From positions 8,339,001 to 8,403,000 of the forward strand of contig NZ_CP121666.1 in NCBI RefSeq assembly GCF_029714325.1: a stretch of 64,000 bases of DNA, read 5' to 3'. A program made the position numbers and the translations under genes. This DNA is from Bradyrhizobium sp. CB1717 (GTDB taxonomy: Bacteria > Pseudomonadota > Alphaproteobacteria > Rhizobiales > Xanthobacteraceae). Below, piece by piece: positions 17,372-26,259 of the stretch (the stretch's first letter is position 1; every line of letters begins with the position of its first letter). The notes under the pieces are model-generated. The model saw only the letters and a program-made list of their open reading frames with translations. It ran no database searches and was not told where the DNA came from.

Positions 17372-18983
17372 ATTCGACTAACGGGCGTTTGGAATCACGT
17401 TCGCCGGTGAGATCGAATCGCCGCGTAATCCCGATCGCCTGCAGGAATGCCTCGTCGTGACTGACGACAAGCAACGCGCCGTCATAAGCTCTCAAGCCTG
17501 ATTCAACGGCCTCGATGGACTCGATGTCCAGATGATTGGTCGGCTCGTCCAGAATCAGCAGAGACGGCGGCATTGGCCCGCCCAGCACACAGCCAAGGCC
17601 GGCGCGAAGCATCTGCCCGCCACTGAGATGTCCGACTTCTTGCAAGGCAGCATCGGCGCGAAACATGAACCGCGCCAGCGCGGCATGGCATTCATTCGCG
17701 CCCGCCTTCGGATTGAGGCGCCCAAAATTCTCCAGGATCGAGATCGCGGGGTCGAGCAGGCTGACCTTCTGATCGAACAACGCGAGGTCCGGCCTGACCC
17801 TCACGGTGCCCGAGAGCGGACGCAATTCGCCCGTGACGAGTTTCAGCAGCGTCGTCTTGCCGGAGCCGTTCGGGCCGACCAGCGCGACCCGTTCCGGCCC
17901 GACTATCGCAAGCGAAAGATCGCGTAAGACCGGCCGCTCCGGCCGATAGCCGGCGCTGATCCGGTCCAGTGAAAGCACCTCCCTGCCCGCCGGCAGGACA
18001 GTCGCGGGCAACTTGACCGACAGCGGCTGGAGAATCTCGATGCGCCGGCGCGCCATGTCGACAGCCTCGAGAGCCTCCGCGCGCCGCCGCTCGGCGATCA
18101 GTGCGACCCTGCCGCCAGTGTCTTCGCTGCGATCCTTGCGCGCGCCGGCGAGGATGCGCGGCATGTCGCCCTTCGCACGCTTCTTCCGACCGCCACTGTC
18201 CTTGCGCGCCTTCCTCTCGGCTGCCTCCTGCGCCTTGCCGTCGATCTCGGACAGGCGTTTCTCGGCATGCGCGAGGTCGTGCCTCACGGCCGCGAGCTCG
18301 ACGCCCTTCCGCGCGCGATAACTGCTCCAGTTGCCGCCGTATCGCGTGGCACCGAGCGACGTCAGCTCGACGATCGCATCCATCGTTTCGAGCAGATCCC
18401 GATCGTGGCTGACGACGATCGCTCCGCCGCGCCAGGCGCCGAGGAGATCGGCCACGGCCTTGCGCCCGTCCCGGTCGAGGTTGTTGGTGGGCTCGTCGAG
18501 CAGGAGGAAGTCCGGCTCGGCGAACACCAGCGCGGCGAGGCGAGCCCGCGTGATCTGGCCGCCGGACAGGCAGGAGAGCTCCGTGTCCGGGGCCAGATCG
18601 AACCCGGCGCGCGCCAGAGCGGTTTCCAGTCGCGCTTCGAGCGTCCAGTCGATCGCAGCGATGTCGTCAGCGGAGGCATCGCCCCGCTCGGCGCGGCGCA
18701 ACAGCTCCAGCGCTGGCCGCACACCGAACAGATCGGCCACGGTCGCGCCCGCGAGCACCTGCACGTCCTGGCGCAGCAGGCCGATGGTGCCGTTGACCAG
18801 AACGCGCCCGGATTGGGGGACATGTTCCCCCGAGATCGACGCAAGCAACGTCGTTTTCCCGACGCCGTTGCGGCCGACGAGACCAATCCGCTCGGCAGCG
18901 AATGTCAGATCGATGTTGGAGAGAAGAGGACGGCCGTCAGGCGTGGACAGCGACAGGTTCGACAGGATGATTGAAGCAGGCAT
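17370..18983 (-). CDS. ABC-F family ATPase (ribosome-associated type)
   Basis: This 537-residue soluble protein has two ABC cassettes: Walker A GRNGVGKTTLL and [11 protein letters not shown], signatures LSGGQITRARLA and LSGGQMLRAGLG, and Walker B LLLDEPTNNLD and LILDEPTNHLD, joined by a charged coiled-coil linker (about residues 230-310). There is no membrane domain. This is the ABC-F layout of translation factors related to Uup/EttA and antibiotic-protection proteins. The ATG at 18983 follows GGGGAATTCC; an in-frame TTG 18 bases upstream was rejected. Whether it rescues stalled ribosomes or protects from a drug cannot be read from sequence. Confidence 0.88.
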   Translation of the reverse strand: MPASIILSNLSLSTPDGRPLLSNIDLTFAAERIGLVGRNGVGKTTLLASISGEHVPQSGRVLVNGTIGLLRQDVQVLAGATVADLFGVRPALELLRRAERGDASADDIAAIDWTLEARLETALARAGFDLAPDTELSCLSGGQITRARLAALVFAEPDFLLLDEPTNNLDRDGRKAVADLLGAWRGGAIVVSHDRDLLETMDAIVELTSLGATRYGGNWSSYRARKGVELAAVRHDLAHAEKRLSEIDGKAQEAAERKARKDSGGRKKRAKGDMPRILAGARKDRSEDTGGRVALIAERRRAEALEAVDMARRRIEILQPLSVKLPATVLPAGREVLSLDRISAGYRPERPVLRDLSLAIVGPERVALVGPNGSGKTTLLKLVTGELRPLSGTVRVRPDLALFDQKVSLLDPAISILENFGRLNPKAGANECHAALARFMFRADAALQEVGHLSGGQMLRAGLGCVLGGPMPPSLLILDEPTNHLDIESIEAVESGLRAYDGALLVVSHDEAFLQAIGITRRFDLTGERDSKRPLVE

Positions 18984-19153
18984 GGAATTCCCCGTGGGCA
19001 AGGCGGATGAGCGTTGCGGTCGGGGTGAAATCCATGGCTGCGAATATCCTGGTTGAGGAACTCCCTAAGTAGTCCCATCGAAGGGCGAGATCAAGGCGCG
19101 GCGCAAGGAGACAACAGCACGAGAGGCGCTGTCGTCCTTTGCGGCCTTCGCGA

Positions 19154-19501
19154 TCAGCCCTTGAGCGCGGTGACGACCACCTCGATCAGCGCGCCGCCGC
19201 CGAGATCGGCGACGCCGACGGTGGCGCGGGTCGGCAGATTGTCGCCGAAGAACTCGGTCCAGGCCGCATCCATCTCCTTCTTCTTGGAAAGGTCGGTGAC
19301 GAAGATCGAGGCGCTGACGACGCGGCTCTGGTCGGTGCCGGCTTCCTTCAGATAGCCGGCGATCTTGCCGAGGATGTTGCGGGTCTGGTCGCCCATCGAG
19401 ACCGAGGTGTCGTCGGCGATGGTGCCGCCGACGAAGACGAAGCCGTTGGCTTCGACGGCGCGGTGCATGATGGGCGTGCGGATGCTGCGGGTGATGCTCA
19501 T
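19154..19501 (-). CDS. RidA/YjgF-family enamine/imine deaminase
   Basis: This 115-residue protein has the RidA fold pattern (ANGFVFVGGTIADD, QTRNILGKIAGYLKEAG, RVVSASIFVTDLSK, PTRATVGVADLGGGALIEVV), including the key Arg in PTRAT and a terminal acidic/beta segment. RidA proteins hydrolyse reactive imines released by FAD amine oxidases and PLP enzymes. It is the last gene of operon A, 12 bases after an amine-oxidase gene, so it probably clears the imine made by the enzymes encoded upstream. Confidence 0.9.
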   Translation of the reverse strand: MSITRSIRTPIMHRAVEANGFVFVGGTIADDTSVSMGDQTRNILGKIAGYLKEAGTDQSRVVSASIFVTDLSKKKEMDAAWTEFFGDNLPTRATVGVADLGGGALIEVVVTALKG

Positions 19502-19513
19502 GTTGTCCTCTTC

Positions 19514-20635
19514 TTAGAGCGTGGATGGACGGAATCGGTCGATGCCGAGATCGCTGACGCGGGTCTGGGTGCCGCCATTGACGATCAGCTCGGCCATAAC
19601 GGCGCCGGCGCCGGGGCCGAGCTGGAAACCGTGCAGCGAGAAGCCGAACTGGTGATAGAGGCCCCTGTGGCGCGAGCTCGGCCCGAACACGGGGATGTCG
19701 TCCTTCATCTTCGCCTCGATGCCCGCCCAGGCGCGGACGATGGTGGCGCTGCGCATCACCGGAAACAGCTCGAATACGGTCTGCGCGCTGGTCGCAAGGC
19801 TCTTCCAGTCCAGCACCGTCTCGTTGCGGTCCTGATAGGGTGTCGCCAGATGGCCACCGCCGATCAGCACGGTGCCGTTCTTGAACTGCTTGAAGGAGAG
19901 TTTTCGCCCGCGCAGGATCACGACGGGGTCGATGAAGTGCGGCACCCGCGAGGTGATCATCAGCATCGGCGCGACGGTCTCGACCGGTACCGGCTCGCCG
20001 AGATCAGCCGCAATCTTGCCGGCCCAGGCGCCGGCGGCATTGACCAGCACCGGCGCTGCAAAACTCTCCGAACCCACATCGACGTGCCAGAGATCGTCGC
20101 TGTAGCGGATATTGCCGGCAGCCACGCCTTCGCGCACGGTGGCGCCGAGCTGCTCGGCCTTGCGCCGGAACGCGGTCGTGGTCTGCGCCGGATTGGCGGC
20201 GCCGTCGCGGCGCGAGACCACGCCGCCGGGACAGGTCTCGGCCACCGCCGGCACCAGCCGGCGCAATTCGGCGGCGTCGATCAGCTCCTCATGGGTGAAG
20301 CCGAGCGCGTTCAGCTCGGCGACACGCGCGCGGCAGACGGCGAGTTCGTCTTCGTTCTCGGCGACCAGCACCTGGCCGTGGCTCTCGAAGCTGCAATCGT
20401 CGTCGAGGAGATCGGTGATCTTCTCCCAGATCCCCATCGAGCGGATCGACAACGGGATCTCCGGAATGTGCCGGGCGAGCTGGCGCACGCCACCGGCGTT
20501 GACGCCGGAGGCGTGGCGGCCGGCATAGTCCTTCTCGATCAGCACCGGCTTCAGGCCGGCGAGGCACAGATGCAGCGTGGTCGAGCACCCGTGGATGCCG
20601 CCGCCAATGACGATCGCATCCACGTTCTTGCTCAT
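19514..20635 (-). CDS. FAD-dependent amine/D-amino-acid oxidase-type protein
   Basis: This 373-residue DAO-fold flavoprotein has the N-terminal dinucleotide motif VIGGGIHGCSTTLHL, a substrate segment HASGVNAGGVRQLARHIPEIPL, and the C-terminal FAD closure GFSLHGFQLGPGAGAVMAEL. The ATG at 20635 overlaps the TGA of the preceding FAD gene (ATGA), so it is translationally coupled. It is a second DAO-type gene in the operon besides the one at 22376-23512 and is not part of the usual three-gene opine-oxidase set. It may be an alternative subunit or a separate oxidase for the next step. Confidence 0.85.
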   Translation of the reverse strand: MSKNVDAIVIGGGIHGCSTTLHLCLAGLKPVLIEKDYAGRHASGVNAGGVRQLARHIPEIPLSIRSMGIWEKITDLLDDDCSFESHGQVLVAENEDELAVCRARVAELNALGFTHEELIDAAELRRLVPAVAETCPGGVVSRRDGAANPAQTTTAFRRKAEQLGATVREGVAAGNIRYSDDLWHVDVGSESFAAPVLVNAAGAWAGKIAADLGEPVPVETVAPMLMITSRVPHFIDPVVILRGRKLSFKQFKNGTVLIGGGHLATPYQDRNETVLDWKSLATSAQTVFELFPVMRSATIVRAWAGIEAKMKDDIPVFGPSSRHRGLYHQFGFSLHGFQLGPGAGAVMAELIVNGGTQTRVSDLGIDRFRPSTL

Positions 20636-22050
20636 CCGCGCACCACGGCCTTCACGTCGGCCTCGCTCTTCGGAACGGCGGCGAGCTCGGCGAGCGTGAT
20701 CGGCTTCACCGGCGCACGCAGCCGGTAATAGCCGATCTCCTGCGGAGGCTTGCCGCGCGCCTGCGCCATCAGCTCGGTGACGGTGAGGCCGCAGAGCCGG
20801 CCCTGGCACGGGCCCATGCCGGTGCGGCGATAGGCCTTGAGCTGGTTCGGTCCGGTCGCGCCGATCGCAACGGAGTCGAGAACGTCCTTGGCGGTCACCT
20901 CCTCGCAGCGGCAGACGATGGTGTCGCCCGAGGGAATCCGGAACTGCGGCGCTGGGCGGAACAGCGTATCGAGGAACAGGCGACCACGCTCGGCCTTGGC
21001 GAGATCGGAGCGGAGCGTTGCCATTGCGGGAAGTTTTGCGGCAGAAGCGGGCGCCAGTGCGTCCACCGCCGCGCGCGCGGCAATACGACCGCGCACCACG
21101 GCAGCATTGGCACCACCGATACCCGCGCCATCGCCGGCGATCGCGATGCCCGCGACCGACGAATTGCCGCTCGCATCCAATACAGGCGACCAGCACAATT
21201 GCAGATCATCCCAGCGATGCTCGATGCCGGCCGCCATCGCCAAATTGACGTTGGGCACGACACCCTGATGCAGCAGCAAGAGATCGGCGGGAATGGTCTC
21301 GCGCTTGCCGTCCGAGACATAGCTGACGCTCGCGAGCTGACCATCGCCGGATGCAGCAAGCTCGGTGACGCCGGAGACGACCTGCACCTTCGCCTTCACC
21401 TCGCGCATCATCGACAGGCCCTTGCTGAAATAGGGCGAGGTCAGGAAGGCAAGGGCGTGCGGTAGCGCGGCGAAATAATTGCCGCGCTCGGTGGTGTCGA
21501 GAATGCGGTCGATGCGGCCGCCGAGGCGCAAAATCTGGGCGGCGAGCAACCAGAGCAGCGGCCCCTGCCCCGCGATCACCGTGCGGCCGTCGGGCACCAG
21601 CGCGGAGGATTTCAGCATGGTCTGCGCGGCGCCCGCGGTCATCACGCCCGGCAGCGTCCAGCCGGGGATCGGGAACGGGCGCTCCAGCGCGCCGGTCGCG
21701 AGGATCACACGCTTCGCCTTGACGAAGGCCGAGGCGCCGCCGATCGAGACGGCGATATCGAGATTGCGGTCGAGGCTCCAGACGGTCGCACGCTGGATCA
21801 CTTCCGCGTTGCTTGCGCGCAGCGACTGCACGAGCTCGGCACCGACCCAATAGTCCGCGCCGAGCTGATTGCGCTCGGTCACCGGCGTCGAGGAGATCGC
21901 GCGGAACACCTGGCCGCCCGGGCCGATGTTCTCATCGAGCAGCAGCGTGGACAGGCCAGCTTCGGCGGAGGTCGCGGCGGCGGCAAGGCCAGCGGGGCCT
22001 GCACCGATCACCACGACGTCGTAATCTTCGCGCTTGGGAGCCACAGTCAT
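20632..22050 (-). CDS. FAD/NAD(P)-dependent oxidoreductase with C-terminal [2Fe-2S]-type cysteines (opine/hydroxyproline dehydrogenase alpha-like)
   Basis: This 472-residue protein has two nucleotide-binding Rossmann motifs (DVVVIGAGPAGLAAAATSAEAG; later an IAGDGAGIGGANAAV segment) and a C-terminal BFD-like cysteine set (VCRCEEV, then GMGPCQGRLCG). This is the alpha subunit pattern of heteromeric octopine/nopaline oxidase, hydrogen cyanide synthase (HcnB) and D-hydroxyproline dehydrogenase. The start at 22050 overlaps the stop of the [2Fe-2S] gene by four bases. With its neighbours it should oxidise a secondary amine or imino acid and pass electrons to the respiratory chain. Confidence 0.88.
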   Translation of the reverse strand: MTVAPKREDYDVVVIGAGPAGLAAAATSAEAGLSTLLLDENIGPGGQVFRAISSTPVTERNQLGADYWVGAELVQSLRASNAEVIQRATVWSLDRNLDIAVSIGGASAFVKAKRVILATGALERPFPIPGWTLPGVMTAGAAQTMLKSSALVPDGRTVIAGQGPLLWLLAAQILRLGGRIDRILDTTERGNYFAALPHALAFLTSPYFSKGLSMMREVKAKVQVVSGVTELAASGDGQLASVSYVSDGKRETIPADLLLLHQGVVPNVNLAMAAGIEHRWDDLQLCWSPVLDASGNSSVAGIAIAGDGAGIGGANAAVVRGRIAARAAVDALAPASAAKLPAMATLRSDLAKAERGRLFLDTLFRPAPQFRIPSGDTIVCRCEEVTAKDVLDSVAIGATGPNQLKAYRRTGMGPCQGRLCGLTVTELMAQARGKPPQEIGYYRLRAPVKPITLAELAAVPKSEADVKAVVRG

Positions 22051-22343
22051 CTTCCGATCTCCCGCTTGCCCTTCTGAATCTCGATCTGCATGCCTTCGGC
22101 GACGGGCACGAGGCAGCCCTGCCGGTTGCCGACGCCGTCGATGGTGACGAGGCAGTCGAAGCACACGCCCATCATGCAATAGGGCAGACGTGGAGCGCCG
22201 CTCACCGCGGTGGAACGACGAGCGTCCTGACCGGATGCCAATAGCGCGGCGGAGACGGTGTCGCCCTGGCGCGCCGCGACGGCAACGCCGTCGACGAAGA
22301 TCTGCACCTGTGGCCGCTTGTCCTGTTCGGATCGTTTAAACAT
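22047..22343 (-). CDS. Small [2Fe-2S] ferredoxin-like subunit (opine oxidase/HcnA type)
   Basis: This 98-residue protein has a beta-grasp ferredoxin pattern (VQIFVDGVAVAARQGDTVSAALLA) and cysteines Cys-x4-Cys-x2-Cys then Cys 12 residues later (YCMMGVCFDCLV, RQGCLVPV). It is the small electron-transfer subunit of opine-oxidase-like dehydrogenases. The ATG at 22343 is chosen with GAGG seven bases upstream; an in-frame TTG 36 bases earlier is less likely. It lies between the beta (DAO) and alpha (FAD) genes, the usual gene order of these complexes. Confidence 0.85.
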   Translation of the reverse strand: MFKRSEQDKRPQVQIFVDGVAVAARQGDTVSAALLASGQDARRSTAVSGAPRLPYCMMGVCFDCLVTIDGVGNRQGCLVPVAEGMQIEIQKGKREIGR

Positions 22344-22375
22344 GGGGATGCCTCTTGGCTCCTTCTTCAGAAACT

Positions 22376-23512
22376 TCAATAGCCGCTGCTGTTGGCAGCG
22401 CCCGCGCCACCAAAACGGCTGGCCGAGAACGCGCCGACCAGCTCCGGCTCGAGCGCGCCCTGCGCCACCATGCGCGCGATCTCGAAAGCGTGGTTGGAGG
22501 CGAGCGTGACGCCGGAATGGCAGCAGGCGACGAAGGCGCCGGGATGCGTCTCCGACTGATCGTAGATCGGAAAGCCGTCCTGCGGCATGACGCGGATGCC
22601 GGACCAGCTCCTGACCACGTTGAGCCGCGCCAGATGCGGGAACATCCGCTGCGCGCGATCAGCCATCACGCCGCTGATCGAAGGCTTCAGCGTGCGATCG
22701 TCGAGCTCGTCCTCCTTGCTGTCGCCGATCATCACCGTGCCCTCGTCGGTCTGGCGGATCGTGGTCAGCGGATGCGGCAGGAACGGCATGGTGCGTTCGG
22801 TCACGACGACCTGGCCGCGGGTCGGCCCCATCGGCGCGTAGAGGCCGACCATCGGCGCGAGCGTCTGGTTGGCGTTGCCGGCGGCAAGCACGATCTTGGC
22901 GGCACGCAGCTCGCCCTTGGGCGTCGTCAGGCGGAATTCGCCGCCGCTCTTGCTGATCGCCGAGACCGGACGCTCCGGAAAATAGTCGATACCGAACGCC
23001 CTAAAGCCGGTGTGGAACGCGCGGAACGTGCGCAGCGAATTGACGTGGCCGTCGAGCGGGCAATAGCTGCCGCCGGAGACCTCGGGCCCGATCAGCGGCA
23101 GCGCCTTCTTGACCTCGGAGGGCCGCAGCATTTCCATCTTGTAGTCGGCCGCGCCGGCCTGATTGTGCATGCGCTTGACGAGCTCGGCACGCTGGCCGAA
23201 TTCGTCCTCGCCGAGTGTGAGGTGGAAGCCACCGTTCTGCTGCAGCGAGACGTCGAGCCCGGTCTGCTGCTTCAGCTCGGACGCAAGCCGGCCCCACGCC
23301 TGCGACGCCTGCACGGTCCAGACCGTATAGGCGGGCATGCCCAGGCCCTTGCTCTGCACCCACACCAGCGCAAAGTTCGCACGCGAGGCGCGCTTGGTGA
23401 TGTCGCCTTCGTCGAGCACGGCAACCTTCTTGCCGAGCCGGCCGAGGCCCCAGGCAATGGCGGAGCCGAGCAATCCGCCGCCGACGACAGCGACGTCATA
23501 ATCCCTGGACAT
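22376..23512 (-). CDS. FAD-dependent DAO-family subunit (opine/hydroxyproline dehydrogenase beta-like)
   Basis: This 378-residue protein has the FAD motif DVAVVGGGLLGSAIAWGLGRLG, a C-terminal GVTLASNHAFEIARMV closure and the DAO-family GYCPLDGHVNSLRTFRAF-type segment (here with SYCPLDG). It is the catalytic amine-oxidising subunit of a complex with the [2Fe-2S] and FAD/BFD proteins encoded next. It follows the ABC permease gene by 8 bases, so substrate entry and oxidation are co-expressed. The substrate could be an opine, hydroxyproline, sarcosine-like amine or D-amino acid. Confidence 0.87.
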   Translation of the reverse strand: MSRDYDVAVVGGGLLGSAIAWGLGRLGKKVAVLDEGDITKRASRANFALVWVQSKGLGMPAYTVWTVQASQAWGRLASELKQQTGLDVSLQQNGGFHLTLGEDEFGQRAELVKRMHNQAGAADYKMEMLRPSEVKKALPLIGPEVSGGSYCPLDGHVNSLRTFRAFHTGFRAFGIDYFPERPVSAISKSGGEFRLTTPKGELRAAKIVLAAGNANQTLAPMVGLYAPMGPTRGQVVVTERTMPFLPHPLTTIRQTDEGTVMIGDSKEDELDDRTLKPSISGVMADRAQRMFPHLARLNVVRSWSGIRVMPQDGFPIYDQSETHPGAFVACCHSGVTLASNHAFEIARMVAQGALEPELVGAFSASRFGGAGAANSSGY

Positions 23513-23520
23513 AGGTTCTC

Positions 23521-24327
23521 CTATCGCCCCGTGTCGCCCTTGCCGGCGAGCACGCGGTCGAGCCCGTAGAAGCGATCGAGCAGAATGAGGGCGGTCATGG
23601 TGATCGCGATCACGCAGGCCGAGACCGACGTCACCAGCGGATCGATGTTGTCCTGGATGTAAAGGAACATGCGCACCGGCAAAGTCTCGGTGCCGGGTGC
23701 CGCGAGGAAGACGGTCATGGTGAGATCGTCGAAGGACTGGATGAATGCGAGCGCCCAGCCGCTGATGACGCCGGGCAGGATCAGCGGCAGGGTCACGCGG
23801 CGGAACAGCGTCCAGCCGCCGGCGCCGAGCGAGACTGCCGCCATCTCGACGGTGCGGTCCATGCCGGTCGCCGCCGCCAGCGTCAGCCGCAGCGCGAACG
23901 GAAACACGATGATGACATGGGCGATGATCAGCGCCGCGAAGCTGCCGCCGAGCCCAGCCGAGGTGAAGAAGCGCAGGAAGGCGATGCCGAGCACGACATG
24001 CGGGATCATCAGCGGCGACAGGAACAGAGCCGCGAGCGCGTCACGGCCGCGGAAGCGATAGCGCGCGATCGCGAGCGCCGCCGGCACTGCGAACAAGAGC
24101 GCCACGAGGGACGACAGCGCACCGAGGCCGAGGCTGACCCAGAAGGCGTGGATGAATTCGGGATAGTTCAGGATGGTCCTGAACCAGCGCAGCGAGAAGC
24201 CGTTGGTCGGCAGCGACAGGAAGCCTTCCGGCGTGAAGGCGACGAGGCAGACCACCAGGATCGGCGCCACCATGACGATGACGAAGACGGTGTGGAAGAT
24301 CAGCGCGAGCGGGCCGTTCCGTCTCAT
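23521..24327 (-). CDS. ABC transporter permease, PotC/polyamine-opine type
   Basis: This 268-residue inner-membrane protein has six predicted hydrophobic segments and the cytoplasmic EAA loop (EMAAVSLGAGGWTLFRRVTLPLILPG) that contacts the ATPase. Sequence pattern fits the second permease of spermidine/putrescine-type importers. Its ATG overlaps the stop of the partner permease (ATGA). It belongs to operon A. Confidence 0.9.
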   Translation of the reverse strand: MRRNGPLALIFHTVFVIVMVAPILVVCLVAFTPEGFLSLPTNGFSLRWFRTILNYPEFIHAFWVSLGLGALSSLVALLFAVPAALAIARYRFRGRDALAALFLSPLMIPHVVLGIAFLRFFTSAGLGGSFAALIIAHVIIVFPFALRLTLAAATGMDRTVEMAAVSLGAGGWTLFRRVTLPLILPGVISGWALAFIQSFDDLTMTVFLAAPGTETLPVRMFLYIQDNIDPLVTSVSACVIAITMTALILLDRFYGLDRVLAGKGDTGR

Positions 24328-25199
24328 CGGAACACCTCCGCATAGCGGCGCTCGATCAGCGCATTGCTGCCGACGACGATCAGCACCAGCGCGACCAGCA
24401 GCAGCGTCGCAACCGCCGCCCCCAGCGGCCAGTTCAGCGTATTGAGGAACTCGTCATAGGCCAGCGTCGCCGCGACCTTGAGCCGGCGGCCGCCGATGAT
24501 CGCGGGCGTCGCGAAGGCGCTGGCCGAGAGCGAGAACACGATGATCGCGCCCGACAGCACGCCCGGCATGATCTGCGGCATGATGATGCGGCGGATGATG
24601 GTCACGGGGCCGGCGCCGAGCGACATCGCGGCATTCTCGATCTGCGGATCGAGCCGCTGCAGCGCCGCCCACACCGACAGCACCATGAACGGCATCATCA
24701 CATGCGCGAGCGCGACGACCATGCCGGTTTCGGTGAACATGAAGGGGATGGGAGAGCGCATCACCCCGAGCGACATCAGGAGCTTGTTGACGAGGCCATT
24801 GTTGCCGCCGAACAGCAGCGCCCAGCCGAGCGTGCGCGCGACGACGGAGATCAGCAGCGGACCGAGGATGACGAGCAGAAAGAAGCTCTTCCAGCGGCCG
24901 CTCATGCGGTTGAGGATGTAGGCTTCCGGCGCACCTAACAATGCGGTGAGCAGCGTCGTCAGGATCGCGATCCGAAACGTCCGCCAGAACATCTCGGCGT
25001 AATAGGGATCGGTCGCGATCTCGTGCCAGTTCTTGAGGATGAAGACCGGCTCGATGCCCTTGTACTGGCCCCAATCGTGAAACGACAGCATCACCGTCAT
25101 CGCCAGCGGAATCAGCAGCACGCCGACGAACAGCATCAGTGCCGGCGCCGTCAGCGCCCATGGCGCACGCGAACTCCGTTCCTCGGCGACCGCGCTCAT
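24324..25199 (-). CDS. ABC transporter permease, PotB/polyamine-opine type
   Basis: This 291-residue membrane protein has an EAA loop (ENAAMSLGAGPVTIIRRIIMPQIMPG) and about six membrane segments. The ATG at 25199 overlaps the ATPase stop (ATGA); the frame extends 14 codons further upstream inside the ATPase gene without support. It pairs with the permease at 23521 to form the channel of the importer. Confidence 0.9.
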   Translation of the reverse strand: MSAVAEERSSRAPWALTAPALMLFVGVLLIPLAMTVMLSFHDWGQYKGIEPVFILKNWHEIATDPYYAEMFWRTFRIAILTTLLTALLGAPEAYILNRMSGRWKSFFLLVILGPLLISVVARTLGWALLFGGNNGLVNKLLMSLGVMRSPIPFMFTETGMVVALAHVMMPFMVLSVWAALQRLDPQIENAAMSLGAGPVTIIRRIIMPQIMPGVLSGAIIVFSLSASAFATPAIIGGRRLKVAATLAYDEFLNTLNWPLGAAVATLLLVALVLIVVGSNALIERRYAEVFR

Positions 25200-26236
25200 G
25201 CGACGGCCCTCGCGCGCACGCTCATGTCCTCTGGACGCCACGTAAGGCGAACCGCGTCGCCTTCGGCCGGCTGCGCCTGGCCGTCATTCTGGCGGATCAC
25301 GATCGCCGGGCCGCATTCGCTGTCACACTGGAACAGCCAATGATTGCCCTGGAAGATGCGCGTGATGATTTTTGCGCTGAGCCCCGTATCGCCAAAGCCG
25401 ATTCGTTCGGGGCGAACGCTGACGGTCACGGGACCGCCGAGCCCTGCCGGCGCCGGCGCGCGCCAGGAGCCCGCCACCAACTGCGTCGGCGAGACGGTCC
25501 GGTCGATCGTTCCGGCGAAGTCATTCGTCTTGCCCAAAAACTGCGAGACGAAGGCCGACGCCGGCTTCTCATAGGTTTCCTGCGGCGTGCCGATCTGCTC
25601 GATCTTGCCCTGGCTCATCACCACGATGCGGTCGGACAGCGACATCGCCTCGTTCTGGTCGTGAGTGACCAGGATCGTGGTGGTGCCGATGGTGCGCTGG
25701 ATCTGGCGCAGCTCGATCTGCATCTCCTCACGCAATTTCGCATCGAGGTTGGACAGCGGCTCGTCGAGCAGCAGCACGCTCGGCTTGATCACGAGCGCCC
25801 GCGCCAGCGCGACGCGCTGCTGCTGGCCGCCGGACATGCGGCGCGGATGGCGGTCCTCGTAACCGGCGAGCCCCACCATCGCGAGCGCGGCACGGACGCG
25901 CTCGGCCCGCTCATTGCGCGGCACATTGCGCATCTCCAGACCGAAGGCGACGTTCTCCGCCGCGGTCATGTGCGGAAACAGCGCGTAGCTCTGAAACACG
26001 ATGCCGAGGCCACGCTTGGCCGGATGGATCGCGGTCAGATCCTTGCCCTCGAGGCGGATCGCGCCGCGCGTGGGATCGAGGAAGCCCGCGATCATCTGCA
26101 ACGTCGTGGTCTTGCCGCAGCCGGACGGGCCGAGGAAGGAGATGAACTCCCCCTTCCCCACCGACAGGCTGAAGTCGTCGACGACGGTCTGGGCGCCGAA
26201 CTGCTTGGCGACCCGATCGAGCTCGAGATAGGCCAT
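25196..26236 (-). CDS. ABC transporter ATP-binding protein, PotA type
   Basis: This 346-residue protein has Walker A GPSGCGKTTT, Q-loop FQSYALFPHMT, signature [15 protein letters not shown], Walker B LLLDEPLSNLDA, a switch His (VTHDQNEAM) and a C-terminal TOBE_2-like regulatory domain (about residues 270-340). This is the layout of polyamine/iron/opine importers. It lies 23 bases after the binding-protein gene and overlaps the following permease by four bases. Confidence 0.92.
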   Translation of the reverse strand: MAYLELDRVAKQFGAQTVVDDFSLSVGKGEFISFLGPSGCGKTTTLQMIAGFLDPTRGAIRLEGKDLTAIHPAKRGLGIVFQSYALFPHMTAAENVAFGLEMRNVPRNERAERVRAALAMVGLAGYEDRHPRRMSGGQQQRVALARALVIKPSVLLLDEPLSNLDAKLREEMQIELRQIQRTIGTTTILVTHDQNEAMSLSDRIVVMSQGKIEQIGTPQETYEKPASAFVSQFLGKTNDFAGTIDRTVSPTQLVAGSWRAPAPAGLGGPVTVSVRPERIGFGDTGLSAKIITRIFQGNHWLFQCDSECGPAIVIRQNDGQAQPAEGDAVRLTWRPEDMSVRARAVA

Positions 26237-26259
26237 GACGCTGTCTCCGCTGCGAACGA